Positions 1 through 7,680 of a stretch of DNA of 64,000 nt are shown piece by piece. The stretch is from Oscillospiraceae bacterium (lineage in GTDB: Bacteria > Bacillota > Clostridia > Oscillospirales > Acutalibacteraceae). Position numbers and translations under genes: made by a program. The DNA lies in NCBI GenBank assembly GCA_031280825.1, contig JAITGE010000014.1:1-64000 (forward strand), read 5' to 3'. Each line of letters begins with the position of its first letter. Position 1 is the first letter of the stretch. The notes beneath the pieces are model-generated. The model was not told where the DNA came from. It saw nothing but the letters and a program-made list of their open reading frames with translations, and searched no databases.

Positions 1-470
1 AGTCCCAACTCCGAAACAATCGCGCTGGCGATGTGCAACGCGTTGCCGTCCGGCGCAAGCTTGTCCGTTGAGCGAACGGTTTTCCCGTCAATTGCGACAG
101 TTTTCCCCGCAATTCCGCCTGAAAGTACGTATTGCATCCATTTCTTCACCCTGCTATATCCTACCATACTTTTATTGCGTTAGCAAGGTGAAGATTAGAA
201 TCACGTGGATGCTGTAGTCACGAGATTGACAAACGAGCCGAAACGTGCTATAATATTGGATTTTTCTTCGGCTTTGACCTGACCCGACACCAACTGAAAA
301 ACGCGCTGAAATGTGTCGTGTGAAGCAATTCCATTCTCCAACCCCAGCCCCAGCTTTTCCTTGAACCATTGCTCCCTTTACGCGGCAAAAGTCCCATATG
401 TCTTCCCGATATTCGCAGCCGCTGATTACCGCGCATATGGCCATAACCTCATTGCTGATTCTGCTGCGTT
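1..470 (-). pseudogene. ISAs1-family transposase, N-terminal part, broken
   Basis: Read on the minus strand, pieces of an ISAs1 (H-repeat) transposase appear in successive frames. First comes AICAVISGCEYREDIWDFC, then after a +1 shift EQWFKEKLGL and NGIASHDTFQRVFQ, and at positions 1-170 KKWMQYVLSGGIAGK followed by VAIDGKTVRST, the block that carries the first catalytic Asp of the DDE site, and ALHIASAIVSELG. About 120 bp between roughly 166 and 285 do not fit the family and contain stops, so they look inserted. The element runs off the window start, so the rest of the gene cannot be seen. No terminal inverted repeats were identified. The frameshifts and stops make it a pseudogene; family assignment rests on the GIxSHDTFxRVF and AIDGKTxR motifs. 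Confidence 0.8.
226..254 (+). promoter_or_regulatory. Perfect consensus SigA promoter inside the transposase remnant
   Basis: TTGACA (226-231), a 17-bp spacer and TATAAT (249-254) match the housekeeping consensus exactly. The site faces the plus strand, opposite to the transposase, and lies in the stretch that does not fit the transposase. A 7-bp inverted repeat, AGCCGAA (236-242) and TTCGGCT (267-273), flanks the -10 box. No gene follows directly; the nearest plus-strand product is tRNA-Ser. Confidence 0.65.
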
Positions 471-527
471 ACGTCTGCCATGTCAAACTTTTTCATGCGT
501 TTGCCGTGTGACCTCTGCGAAAAAAGC

Positions 528-556
528 TTGCATTTTTTAGTTAATTGTGCTACAAT
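528..556 (+). promoter_or_regulatory. Promoter upstream of tRNA-Ser
   Basis: TTGCAT (528-533), 17-bp spacer, TACAAT (551-556). It lies about 140 bp upstream of the intact tRNA-Ser and 80 bp upstream of the half tRNA copy, so both would be on one transcript. Confidence 0.6.
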
Positions 557-638
557 GAAGATGTATTTAGGTTGGTCGCAGGGGAGCATCTGGAGGTCAC
601 ATGTCGTACCTTGCGAAAAATGCGTGCGCATTTTTCGT

Positions 639-690
639 GGAGAGATCGCGTAGATGGTCGAGCGCGCATGATTGGAAATCGCGTAAACTG
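639..690 (+). pseudogene. Half tRNA-Ser copy (5' half with anticodon arm)
   Basis: These 52 bases align without gaps to the first half of the intact tRNA-Ser that starts 6 bp later: the same GGAGAGAT acceptor start, a GGTC D-loop piece and the anticodon loop TTGGAAA with anticodon GGA. The anticodon stem has mismatches, and the variable arm, T arm and 3' acceptor strand are absent. It may be the leftover of a collapsed tandem tRNA-Ser pair or of integration events at this locus. Confidence 0.6.
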
Positions 691-695
691 AATAC

Positions 696-787
696 GGAGA
701 GATGGCTGAGCTGGTCTAAGGCGCACGACTGGAAATCGTGTGTACCCCTTAAAGGTACCGAGGGTTCGAATCCCTCTCTCTCCGCCA
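696..787 (+). tRNA. tRNA-Ser (anticodon GGA)
   Basis: Class II tRNA with a long variable arm. The acceptor GGAGAGA pairs with TCTCTCC, the D arm is GGCTGAG-type, the anticodon stem-loop is CACGA-CTGGAAA-TCGTG with anticodon GGA (reads UCC/UCU), the variable stem is TACC/GGTA, the T loop is GGTTCGAATCC, the discriminator is G and CCA is encoded. It reads serine codons. Phage-derived fragments directly downstream suggest that this tRNA has been an integration site. Confidence 0.95.
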
Positions 788-800
788 GAAGTCATCAAAT

Positions 801-838
801 CCGAACACCTATTATGTGTTTGTAAATGGCGTGTTCGG
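801..838. repeat. Inverted repeat just after tRNA-Ser
   Basis: CCGAACAC (801-808) and GTGTTCGG (831-838) form a perfect 8-bp stem around a 22-nt loop. No T-run follows, so it is a weak terminator at best; it could also be a relic of an attachment region. Confidence 0.4.
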
Positions 839-859
839 GCTTGCGCAACCCGGCGAGCA

Positions 860-1407
860 GCGCTTGCGAAGCTGGAGGAAATCGAGACGCAGCTTTATTC
901 CGGCGCAAGGCTTGCGGACGCAGAGCAAATTGCCGGCGAGCTGCTGCGATTGCTTGCAAGCACGGATGCGCAAAAGGTATTCAGCTCCGCACAATTGCTT
1001 GCGCGGTTTGTGCAGGAGATGCAAGAACCTGTTTGCTATATTCGCACCGGGATGCACAAGTTGGATTACTACGCGCAGATGGATCGCGGTGATTATGTGA
1101 TTGTGGGGGGCAGACCTTCGAGCGGAAAAACAGCGTTCACGCTGCAAATGATGCTTGAAATGGCGAAAAATTACCGGATCGCTTATTTTTCGTTGGAAAC
1201 GCGCCCCGAAAAGTTATTTCACCGGTGTGTTGCGAACCGATCCGGGATATCGCTGCGCACGTTTAAGCGCCACGAGCTGGATGATCCGGGAGAGCGCGCC
1301 CTTGTTTCTGAGGTGATGGAGGAATACGTAGACAAGACATTCCATGTGATTTCTGCCGCAGGCTGGACGGTGGAGCAGGTGCGGGCGGCGGCAGTGCGAT
1401 TGAAGCT
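860..1407 (+). pseudogene. DnaB-like phage replicative helicase, truncated
   Basis: The frame reads a helical N-terminal part (ALAKLEEIETQLYSG), then the start of a RecA-type DnaB domain: TGMHKLDYY, the Walker A motif GGRPSSGKTA, AYFSLETRPEKLFHR and WTVEQVRAAA. The Walker B motif and the rest of the helicase core are missing. Where they should begin, the sequence changes to the end of a DNA methyltransferase in another frame. The upstream end runs into the tRNA-Ser region without a convincing start. DnaB-like proteins with this spacing are common in prophage replication modules. A fragment left by deletion is the simplest reading; an active enzyme is ruled out by the missing motifs. Confidence 0.7.
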
Positions 1408-1638
1408 TGTGAGCACTTTCAACAAGGACAATACAACAATCCGAACGATCTACTATCTTCTGCTTTGCGAGTTCTCACCACGCGAAATGGTACGGTATAC
1501 CGAAGCAATGACGGGGTTCCCGCAGCACTGGACGGACTTAGAGGTCTAGGGAACGCGGTCGTGCCGGATCAGATACAGCCAATATTTGACGCGATCGCAC
1601 AAAGCGAGCTTCGCGGGCTTGCGGAAGAGAGATTTTAA
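1402..1638 (+). pseudogene. DNA cytosine-5 methyltransferase, C-terminal fragment
   Basis: In the frame that ends with TAA at 1636-1638 the translation contains SSALRVLTTRNG, DGVPAALDGLRGLGNAVVP and IQPIFDAIAQSE. LGNAVVP followed by a PIFxAIA helix is the conserved end (motif X) of C5 cytosine methyltransferases of the Dcm/phage type. The catalytic PCQ and target-recognition parts are absent. It is fused out of frame to the DnaB fragment, so a deletion has joined two phage genes. Confidence 0.7.
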
Positions 1639-1652
1639 TTATATAAAGGAGG

Positions 1653-1968
1653 TGATGCCTGTTGCGCGGCGGGATTCCGTACTTCCCGCTGGATACCGTA
1701 CTGGATAGCAAGTTTGATTTGATTGAGGCGGAGTTTGGCATAATAATGACGAGGTTGCGCTTTTGTTTGACCGCAGCTGCGGCTTGGGTGGGAGCGTCGT
1801 TTCGAAATAGTATCCGCCGCAATCCGAAGGGGCATTTTCGACAAAAGGTTGTTTGAAGAATATCACATCCTGACAAGCCGTGAGATTCAGGAGCGATATT
1901 TCAAATCAACCGAAAAACGCGCTTGCGTTGAAGTTGAATCCGCCTACCTTCTGCTTCGCTATGCATAG
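1653..1968 (+). pseudogene. Phage DUF4373 (Lin1244/Lin1753-like) replication protein, broken
   Basis: An AAAGGAGGTG ribosome site precedes a start region reading GGIPYFPLDTVLDSKFDLIEAEFGI. It continues in a second frame as NDEVALLFDRSCGLGGSVVS and in a third as AAIRRGIFDKRLFEEYHI, then LTSREIQERYF and EVESAYLLLRYA before a stop. Together these match the DUF4373 domain of phage and plasmid replication proteins, with a short internal deletion after EFGI and a frameshift after VVS. It is therefore not functional. The gene probably belonged to the same replication module as the DnaB fragment upstream. Confidence 0.75.
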
Positions 1969-2040
1969 AATAGGAAAAATGTACGCATATCCAGCAAAAA
2001 TGTGTGCAGAAATGAAAAAAATGCATACAGAAACGAACAA

Positions 2041-2095
2041 AGTAAAGTAAAGTAAAGTAAAGTAAAGTAAAGTAAAGTAAAGTAAAGTAAAGTAA
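2041..2095 (+). repeat. Pentanucleotide microsatellite (AGTAA)11
   Basis: Eleven perfect copies of AGTAA. All three plus frames read the same cycle Ser-Lys-Val-Lys-stop, so no coding sequence can cross it on this strand. Intact DUF4373 phage proteins often carry a lysine/serine-rich linker here, so the repeat may be an expanded linker of the broken gene upstream. The preceding 1969-2040 holds only degraded linker-like sequence. Confidence 0.9.
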
Positions 2096-2121
2096 ATACC
2101 CCCCTACCCCCCAAGGGGGAA

Positions 2122-2466
2122 GTGCGCGGATCGCCGCGCACTGGCGAGAAGGAGTATTCCGTTGAGGATTACAGAAAAGTTCTGGAGTTGTTTATTTCCA
2201 TTTGCGGCGCTTCCCTTCCACACCCGCAGATGCTGACGGAACAGCGTAAGCGCGCACGGCTAGAATGGTCTGTCGAAACAATGCACTGGTTGCTGGATGT
2301 GCATTTCGGCGAAGATTTTTGCGGGGTACTGGAGCAGCGTACGCAGGAAAACCTCAACATGATTCGCAAAATTGTCCTCAACACCTGGCTGTTTGGGATT
2401 TTTAATTCTTTTTGGAAAGTGAATTTCCGTGCAGTTTCCGTGACGCCTCTTGCATCTTGCGGCTGA
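2122..2466 (+). pseudogene. Chimeric remnant: phage replication tail joined to ISAs1 transposase C-terminus
   Basis: The open frame has two unrelated halves. The first (about residues 9-47, SVEDYRKVLELF, ICGASLPHPQMLTEQ) looks like the C-terminal part of the DUF4373 replication protein. The second (about 50-85, WSVETMHWLLDVHFGED, TQENLNMIRKIVLN) matches the conserved transposase C-terminus of ISAs1 (HW-x-LDV-x-F-x-ED, ENLxxxRxIALN). The join falls near RARLEW. It is most likely a deletion scar between an IS copy and prophage DNA. The last codons overlap the promoter of the next gene. There is no convincing ribosome site, so translation is doubtful. Confidence 0.65.
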
Positions 2467-2478
2467 ATGTGTTATACT
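2450..2478 (+). promoter_or_regulatory. Promoter of the ACT-domain gene and trmFO
   Basis: TTGCAT (2450-2455), 17-bp spacer, TATACT (2473-2478), 36 bp before the TTG start of the ACT gene. The -35 box lies inside the end of the transposase remnant. Confidence 0.6.
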
Positions 2479-2513
2479 TGCCTTATTCCATTGCAAGGAA
2501 GGGGCTTTTTGTT

Positions 2514-2786
2514 TTGAAAGGGATCATTACCGTGCTCGGGCGCGACCGCGTGGGAATCATTGCGGAGGTGTGCGCCTATCTTTCCGAACAAGCCATTAAT
2601 ATCTTGGATATTTCACAAACCATCGTGCAGGGGTATTTCAGTATGCTCATGATTGTGGATATGGGCGCGCAGGCGAGCGGTTGTTTTGAACGCTGCGCCG
2701 CCGAGCTTGCCGCGCTGGGCGAAAAAACAGCGCTGGAAATCAAGCTCCAGCACGAGGAAATTTTCAATTCGATGCATCGCATTTGA
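2514..2786 (+). CDS. ACT domain protein (UPF0237 family)
   Basis: The 90-residue protein is a single ACT-type ligand-binding module: GIITVLGRDRVGIIAEVCAYL, then NILDISQTIVQGYFSMLMIVD, and a second ferredoxin-like half ending EIFNSMHRI. This is the size and pattern of the UPF0237/GcvR-like family, small regulators thought to sense amino acids; the ligand is unknown. The TTG start is chosen because an AAGGAAGGGG ribosome site lies about 10 bp upstream and the family begins at MKGIITV. It is the first gene of the plus-strand block, 37 bp before trmFO, and is probably co-transcribed with it. Confidence 0.85.
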   Translation: MKGIITVLGRDRVGIIAEVCAYLSEQAINILDISQTIVQGYFSMLMIVDMGAQASGCFERCAAELAALGEKTALEIKLQHEEIFNSMHRI

Positions 2787-2823
2787 CGCCGTTCCGTAAG
2801 AATTTTGAACGGGGGAATATAGC

Positions 2824-4134
2824 TTGGAGCGCAGGGCGACGGTTGTTGGCGGCGGGCTGGCGGGCGCGGAAGCCGCCTGGCAGCTGGCGCGCGCGGGGAT
2901 TTCTTGCACGCTCTATGAGATGAAGCCCGGGAAGCACTCGCCCGCACACAGCTCTTCTTTGCTGGCGGAGCTGGTTTGCTCCAACTCATTCAAGGCTGAA
3001 CGCGTTGAAAGCGCAGCCGGTTTGCTCAAAGCGGAGCTACGGCTGCTTGGCTCGCTCTGCCTGCAGTGCGCGGAGCAGGCGCGGGTTCCGGCAGGCGGCG
3101 CGTTGGCGGTAGATCGCGCGCTGTTTGCAGCCGCCGTTACCCGTGCCATTGAAGCCGCGCCGCGCATCACCCTGCGGCGCGAGGAGGTCACGCAAATTCC
3201 GCTACCGGGCGAAAACGAAGCTGTCGTTGTCGCGGCGGGTCCCCTGGCTTCCCCCGCGCTGAGCGAAAGCATTCAGGCGCTTTGCGGAGCGGGCTTGCGC
3301 TTTTATGATGCCGCCGCGCCCATCGTCGCCGCCGAAAGCGTTGATATGCAAAGCGCGTTCGCGGCCTCACGCTACGCGCGGGGCGGGGTGGACGATTACG
3401 TCAATTGCCCGCTGGGGCAATCGGAATACGAAGCCTTCCACGCGGCGCTGGTTTCGGCGGAGCGGGCGCACACCCACGCCTTTGACGTGTATGAAGGCTG
3501 TATGCCCATTGAGGTGCTGGCGGGGCGGGGCTTGGATTCCATCCGCTACGGACCGATGAAGCCCGTTGGGCTGCGCGACCCGCGCACGGGCAAACGCCCC
3601 TGGGCTGTTTTGCAGCTGCGCAAGGAAAACACCGCGGGCACGCTCCTGAACCTCGTCGGGTTCCAGACGAATTTGAAGTTCGGGGAACAGCAGCGCGTGT
3701 TTTCGATGATCCCGGCGCTGCGCCGCGCGGAATTTGTCCGCTATGGCGTAATGCACCGCAACACTTTTTTGGATTCCCCGCGCTTGCTGGGCGCGGATTT
3801 CCAAATGCGCGAACACCCACGCCTCTATTTTGCCGGGCAGATTACCGGCGTGGAGGGTTACATGGAATCGGCGGGCGCGGGCATTTTGGCGGGGCGCAAC
3901 GCGGCGCGCGCGTTGCTTGGCGAGTCGCCGCTGCGGCTGCCGCCGGAAACCATGCTGGGCGCGCTGAGCCGCTATGTCAGCGATGTCGGGATCCGGGATT
4001 TTCAGCCCATGGGCGCGAGCTTTGGCTTGCTGCCGCCGCTGCCGGAGCGCATACGCGACAAAAAAGCGCGCGGCGCCGCGCTGGCGGAGCGGGCGATGCT
4101 TCAATTGACGGCGGCGGCAGGCGCTGACAGCTGA
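2824..4134 (+). CDS. trmFO: tRNA (uracil-54-C5) methyltransferase, folate-dependent (TrmFO)
   Basis: TrmFO is a folate- and FAD-dependent enzyme that makes 5-methyluridine at position 54 of the tRNA T loop, using methylenetetrahydrofolate as carbon donor. The 436-residue product is full length. It starts with the FAD-binding GGGLAGAEAAWQLA (residues 9-22), followed by YEMKPGKHSPAH and LVCSNSFKAE, hallmark TrmFO segments. The C-terminal half has FAGQITGVEGYMESAGAG, the second dinucleotide-binding signature. The start is TTG. Firmicutes use TrmFO in place of the SAM-dependent TrmA. Confidence 0.96.
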   Translation: MERRATVVGGGLAGAEAAWQLARAGISCTLYEMKPGKHSPAHSSSLLAELVCSNSFKAERVESAAGLLKAELRLLGSLCLQCAEQARVPAGGALAVDRALFAAAVTRAIEAAPRITLRREEVTQIPLPGENEAVVVAAGPLASPALSESIQALCGAGLRFYDAAAPIVAAESVDMQSAFAASRYARGGVDDYVNCPLGQSEYEAFHAALVSAERAHTHAFDVYEGCMPIEVLAGRGLDSIRYGPMKPVGLRDPRTGKRPWAVLQLRKENTAGTLLNLVGFQTNLKFGEQQRVFSMIPALRRAEFVRYGVMHRNTFLDSPRLLGADFQMREHPRLYFAGQITGVEGYMESAGAGILAGRNAARALLGESPLRLPPETMLGALSRYVSDVGIRDFQPMGASFGLLPPLPERIRDKKARGAALAERAMLQLTAAAGADS

Positions 4135-4158
4135 CGAAAGATGATAGAGGTTTTGGTT

Positions 4159-4596
4159 ATGGCAATTTTGCGGCACGAAAAGAAAGAAAAAGCGATCATT
4201 GTTGGTTGCGGGCGGCTTGGCTCGCAGCTGGCGGATCTGCTTTCTGACGCAAATCAGCATGTGACGGTGATGGATCGGGACGATACCTCCTTCCGCAAGC
4301 TCTCCGCTTCCTTCGGAGGGCTGGTGCTGGAAGGCGACGGCAGTGATTTTGACATGCTGGTGCAGGCCGGTGCGCACGAGGCGACGATTTTGGCCGCGAC
4401 CACGGACGACGACGACGTGAATATCATGGTCGGCATGATCGCCAGGGAAATTTTGCGTATCCGGCTGGTCGTTATCCGTTTGAGCGACACCGGCAAAAAA
4501 GCGGCGATCGCCGATTCCGGCATCGCGGTGCTTTCCCCCTCCACGCTTTGCGTGGAAGCCTTTGACCGTTTGGTGCGGCGGGAGGAAACGGCATGA
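4159..4596 (+). CDS. TrkA-N (RCK) potassium uptake regulatory protein, first copy
   Basis: This 145-residue protein is a single Rossmann-type RCK_N domain: IIVGCGRLGSQLADLL binds NAD(H) or nucleotides, DRDD follows strand 2, and GDGSDFDML is typical of TrkA-N. There is no C-terminal RCK_C domain. It overlaps the second TrkA-like gene by 4 bp, which in turn overlaps trkH by 4 bp, so the three form one translationally coupled unit for K+ uptake. A start at 4159 is preferred over 4141 because AGAGG lies about 8 bp upstream. Two separate RCK proteins, one lacking RCK_C, probably form a hetero-oligomeric gating ring on TrkH. Confidence 0.85.
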   Translation: MAILRHEKKEKAIIVGCGRLGSQLADLLSDANQHVTVMDRDDTSFRKLSASFGGLVLEGDGSDFDMLVQAGAHEATILAATTDDDDVNIMVGMIAREILRIRLVVIRLSDTGKKAAIADSGIAVLSPSTLCVEAFDRLVRREETA

Positions 4597-5258
4597 AGAT
4601 ACTGTTGGTTGGCGGGCATTATAAGGCGCACTTTCTCGCGAAATCCCTGAAGGCGAAGCGGCACGAGGTCGTGGTAATCAACGACGACGTGGAGTGGTGC
4701 AAGTTCCTCACCAACGCACACGACATCGTCTGCGTTTGCGGGGACGGCACCAAGCCCTTCATTTTGGAGGACGCCCGCGCCGCCGAAATGGACGCCGTGG
4801 CCGCCATCACGAACAAGGATGCGGAAAACTTGGTGATCTGCAAGCTGGCGAAAAAGCTCTTTGGCGTGAAACGCACTCTGGCGGTCGTGAACGACCCTAA
4901 AAACCTGGAGGTTTTCACAAGGCTTGGTGTGGATAAAAGCATCAGCGCGACGGAAATGCTTTCGGAGGTGATTGAAAGCGAAACGGTTTTTGCGGGCGTG
5001 CAAAGCTATTTGCCGCTGGAAAACGGGCGTATCGCCTGCCTGGATATGGTGCTAAGCGGCGATTCCCCGGTTTGCGGTCGTGCGCTGCGCGAGCTGGATA
5101 TGCCGCAGGGCAGCATTGTGGGCATCATTGTGCGGGGCGAAAAGACCTTTGTGCCCAACGGCGATTCCGTGCTGCGCGCGGAGGATAAAATCATCGTGCT
5201 GACCAGCGCCGCCGCAGCCGACGACGCGACGGCGCTTTTTGGCGCGGACGGAGGTTGA
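4593..5258 (+). CDS. trkA: TrkA potassium uptake protein (RCK_N + RCK_C)
   Basis: The 221-residue protein has an RCK_N domain (MKILLVGGHYKAHFLAKSL, then GDGTKPFILEDA and AAITNKDAENL) and, from about residue 135, an RCK_C domain (VCGRALRELDMPQGSIVG, RAEDKIIVLT). The N-terminal nucleotide loop is GGHYKAHF rather than the usual GxGxxG, suggesting weaker or altered nucleotide binding than its upstream neighbour. It is a cytoplasmic regulator of the TrkH channel encoded next. Confidence 0.88.
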   Translation: MKILLVGGHYKAHFLAKSLKAKRHEVVVINDDVEWCKFLTNAHDIVCVCGDGTKPFILEDARAAEMDAVAAITNKDAENLVICKLAKKLFGVKRTLAVVNDPKNLEVFTRLGVDKSISATEMLSEVIESETVFAGVQSYLPLENGRIACLDMVLSGDSPVCGRALRELDMPQGSIVGIIVRGEKTFVPNGDSVLRAEDKIIVLTSAAAADDATALFGADGG

Positions 5259-6781
5259 ACAAACACGTGGATACAGAGTTATCGGGGCAGCGCGGCCGCA
5301 AAGGGCAGTTTGTGCCGCGTCTGCTTTTCATGGTGGGTGTGGTGTTCCTCACGCCGCTGCTGATGCTGCTGCCCTTTGCGCAGGATCGGCGGTGGCAATG
5401 CGTTTTAAGCTTCTTCCTGCCTGCCGGACTGATGTTCCTCAGCGGCGCCGCTGTGTTTGTTTGGCAGCGCAAGCGCGGTTCTATACGTCTGCCGGGTCGC
5501 CAGCAGGCGGTGGTTACGGTGATGCTGCTGTGGCTTTATGTGATGGTCGTGGGGGCGCTGCCCTTTCTTGTGGGCGGGCAGCTCAGGGCAATCCCCGCGC
5601 TGCTGGAATCCGTGAGCGGCTGGACGACCACCGGTTTCACGGTTTTGCCGGATATCGATCATACGCCGCACATTTTTTTGTTTTACCGCGGCTTTATGCA
5701 GTTTTGCGGCGGGCTGGGCTTTGTGCTGATCCTGCTGCTCTTTGCCGGCGGGCGCGAAGCGACGAAGCTCTTCACCGCCGAGGGGCACAGTGATATGCTT
5801 GAGCCGAACGTGCGCGGCACGGCGCGCAAGACGATGTATATCTATTTGGGCATGGTGAGCGGCGGCACTCTGCTGTATATCATTTTCGGGATGCCCTGGT
5901 TTGAGGCGGTCAACCATTCCATGTCCGCCTTGGGGACGGGAGGCTTTTCGCCCCGCGCCGAGAACATCGGCGTTTATGACAGCCTGCCTCTGGAAATCGT
6001 CACCATGCTCCTGATGCTGCTGGGAGCAACAAACTTTGCGGCGCTTTCGCAGGTGCTCAAGGGCAAATGGCGCAGCTTTTTCAAGATGGGCGAGGTGCGG
6101 TTCTTTTCGTTGCTGCTCATAGGCTTTATCTTGCTCATCGCTGTTTTGGGCAAGACGCGCGGAGTTTACGACGGCTTTGGCGAAAGCCTGCGCAACGCGG
6201 CGTTTTTGGCGATATCCGCCGTTTCCACCACGGGCTATTCCATTGATTCCTTTGCCGATTGGGTGCCGTCTATGCTGATGCTGATTTTTGTGCTGATGTT
6301 TATCGGCGGGGCTTCCGGTTCCACTGCGGGCGGGATCAAATACACGCGCCTGTATGTCCTCATCCGCGCGTTTTTGGAGCATTTGCGAGCAAAATTCCGC
6401 CCCGAACGCGCGGTAAGCCTGGTGACGGTGCAGGGTATTGCGGGCAAGATCCGGCTTTCAGAGCCATCCCTGGCGCAGCACCAGCGGGTTGCGCTCATTT
6501 ATTTGGCGACATTTTTTTTCGGCTCGTTCCTGCTTTCGCTTGACCCCGGCATCCCAGGCATGGAGGACGCGATGCTGGAGTTTGCTTCCTCCCTGAGCAC
6601 AACGGGGCTTTCGAACTACACCGTCGCGGGCGCAAGCAATTATGTGATGCTCATCCAAACCATTAGCATGGTGTTTGCGCGCATGGAGGTTTACATGGTT
6701 TACGTCTTCCTGTGGGCGGGGCTGGGGAAGCTGAAAACAGTGGGCGCGGAACGCGGAGCGCGGAATTCGGGGGAACGATGA
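5255..6781 (+). CDS. trkH: TrkH-type potassium uptake membrane protein
   Basis: This 508-residue integral membrane protein belongs to the TrkH/KtrB superfamily. It shows the four pore-loop repeats characteristic of these K+ translocators, for example SGWTTTGFTVLPD (about residue 124), MSALGTGGFSPR, SAVSTTGYSIDSF and SSLSTTGLSNYT, each with the selectivity glycine in a TTGF/GTGG-like context. Many hydrophobic helices surround them. The start is TTG, overlapping the TrkA stop. It works with the two RCK proteins upstream to take up K+ at the cytoplasmic membrane. The 3' end overlaps ribF by 4 bp. Confidence 0.93.
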   Translation: MNKHVDTELSGQRGRKGQFVPRLLFMVGVVFLTPLLMLLPFAQDRRWQCVLSFFLPAGLMFLSGAAVFVWQRKRGSIRLPGRQQAVVTVMLLWLYVMVVGALPFLVGGQLRAIPALLESVSGWTTTGFTVLPDIDHTPHIFLFYRGFMQFCGGLGFVLILLLFAGGREATKLFTAEGHSDMLEPNVRGTARKTMYIYLGMVSGGTLLYIIFGMPWFEAVNHSMSALGTGGFSPRAENIGVYDSLPLEIVTMLLMLLGATNFAALSQVLKGKWRSFFKMGEVRFFSLLLIGFILLIAVLGKTRGVYDGFGESLRNAAFLAISAVSTTGYSIDSFADWVPSMLMLIFVLMFIGGASGSTAGGIKYTRLYVLIRAFLEHLRAKFRPERAVSLVTVQGIAGKIRLSEPSLAQHQRVALIYLATFFFGSFLLSLDPGIPGMEDAMLEFASSLSTTGLSNYTVAGASNYVMLIQTISMVFARMEVYMVYVFLWAGLGKLKTVGAERGARNSGER

Positions 6782-7680
6782 ACACTGCGCGGTATATTGC
6801 CCTTGGCGCGTTTGACGGGCTGCACCTGGCGCATTTGGCGGTGCTTGACGCCGCTGTGCGCGGCGGGGCGGCATATGGTCTGGAGCCTGCCGTTCTGCTT
6901 TTTGAGCGGCACCCGCAGCAGCTGCTGGCAGGGCGGGCGCCGCCGCTTCTTTTAGAGGACGCAGACCGCGACGCGCGCTTGCGGAGCATGGGGCTGACGC
7001 TTTTACGCCTGCCCTTTGAGGATTTGCGCGGGCTGGCGCCGGAGGCTTTCTTTGCGCAAATCTTGCTGCGGGATTTGAAGGCGGGCGCTCTGAGCTGTGG
7101 CTATCATTTTCGTTTTGGCGCGCACGCCGCGGGGGACGCGGCTCTGCTCCAAAGGCTTTGCGCGGCGGCAGGCATCGCGCTCACCGTCGTGCCGCGCATA
7201 GATTACGCGGAGCAGCCCATCAGCTCCACGCGCATCCGCAAAGCGCTGCTGGCGGGCGATTGCGCGGCGGCGGCGGCGATGCTGGGGCGCGCCTTCGGCT
7301 ATAGCTTCCCTGTGGAGCGCGGCGAACGGATCGGGCGAACGCTTGGCGCGCCGACGCTGAACCAGCATTTCCCGCCGGGCTTCTGCGTGCCGCGGCACGG
7401 GGTATATGCCGCACAGGCGCTTGTGGAAGGCACATGGCGGCCGGCGGTGACAAACATCGGGCGGCGGCCTTCCTTTCAAAGCGGGGGGCTGCGAAGCGAG
7501 ACGCATATTTTGGGCTTCGACGGCGATCTTTACGGGCGGCGCATCCCGGTGGCTCTTTTACGCTTCCTGCGCGCGGAGCAGAAATTTGATTCCCGCGCGG
7601 CGCTATCGGCACAAATTGCACATGATAAAGAAAGGGCGGCGCAATGCTATGCAAGCGAATCCCCAACACCTGACCCATGA
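6778..7680 (+). CDS. ribF: Bifunctional riboflavin kinase / FAD synthetase
   Basis: RibF phosphorylates riboflavin to FMN and adenylates FMN to FAD. The N-terminal nucleotidyltransferase half begins IALGAFDGLHLAHLAVL (the GxFDGxHxGH-like motif) and contains ISSTRIRKAL. The C-terminal flavokinase half has GRTLGAPTLNQ, PRHGVYAA, VTNIGRRPSF and ETHILGFDGDLYGRRI. The kinase Thr-Asn pair of the usual GFPTAN motif reads GAPTLN here. Length is 300 residues, typical of the family. ATG at 6778 overlaps the trkH stop (ATGA), so the two are translationally coupled. Confidence 0.9.
   Translation: MNTARYIALGAFDGLHLAHLAVLDAAVRGGAAYGLEPAVLLFERHPQQLLAGRAPPLLLEDADRDARLRSMGLTLLRLPFEDLRGLAPEAFFAQILLRDLKAGALSCGYHFRFGAHAAGDAALLQRLCAAAGIALTVVPRIDYAEQPISSTRIRKALLAGDCAAAAAMLGRAFGYSFPVERGERIGRTLGAPTLNQHFPPGFCVPRHGVYAAQALVEGTWRPAVTNIGRRPSFQSGGLRSETHILGFDGDLYGRRIPVALLRFLRAEQKFDSRAALSAQIAHDKERAAQCYASESPTPDP

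Noticed and set aside
2041..2095. CRISPR-like repeat array
   Set aside because: It is a 5-bp microsatellite without spacers; no cas gene or spaced repeat was seen anywhere in the window.
3367..4377. 336-codon minus-strand frame
   Set aside because: Antisense to trmFO and the trkA-like gene; no ribosome site, no recognisable motif.
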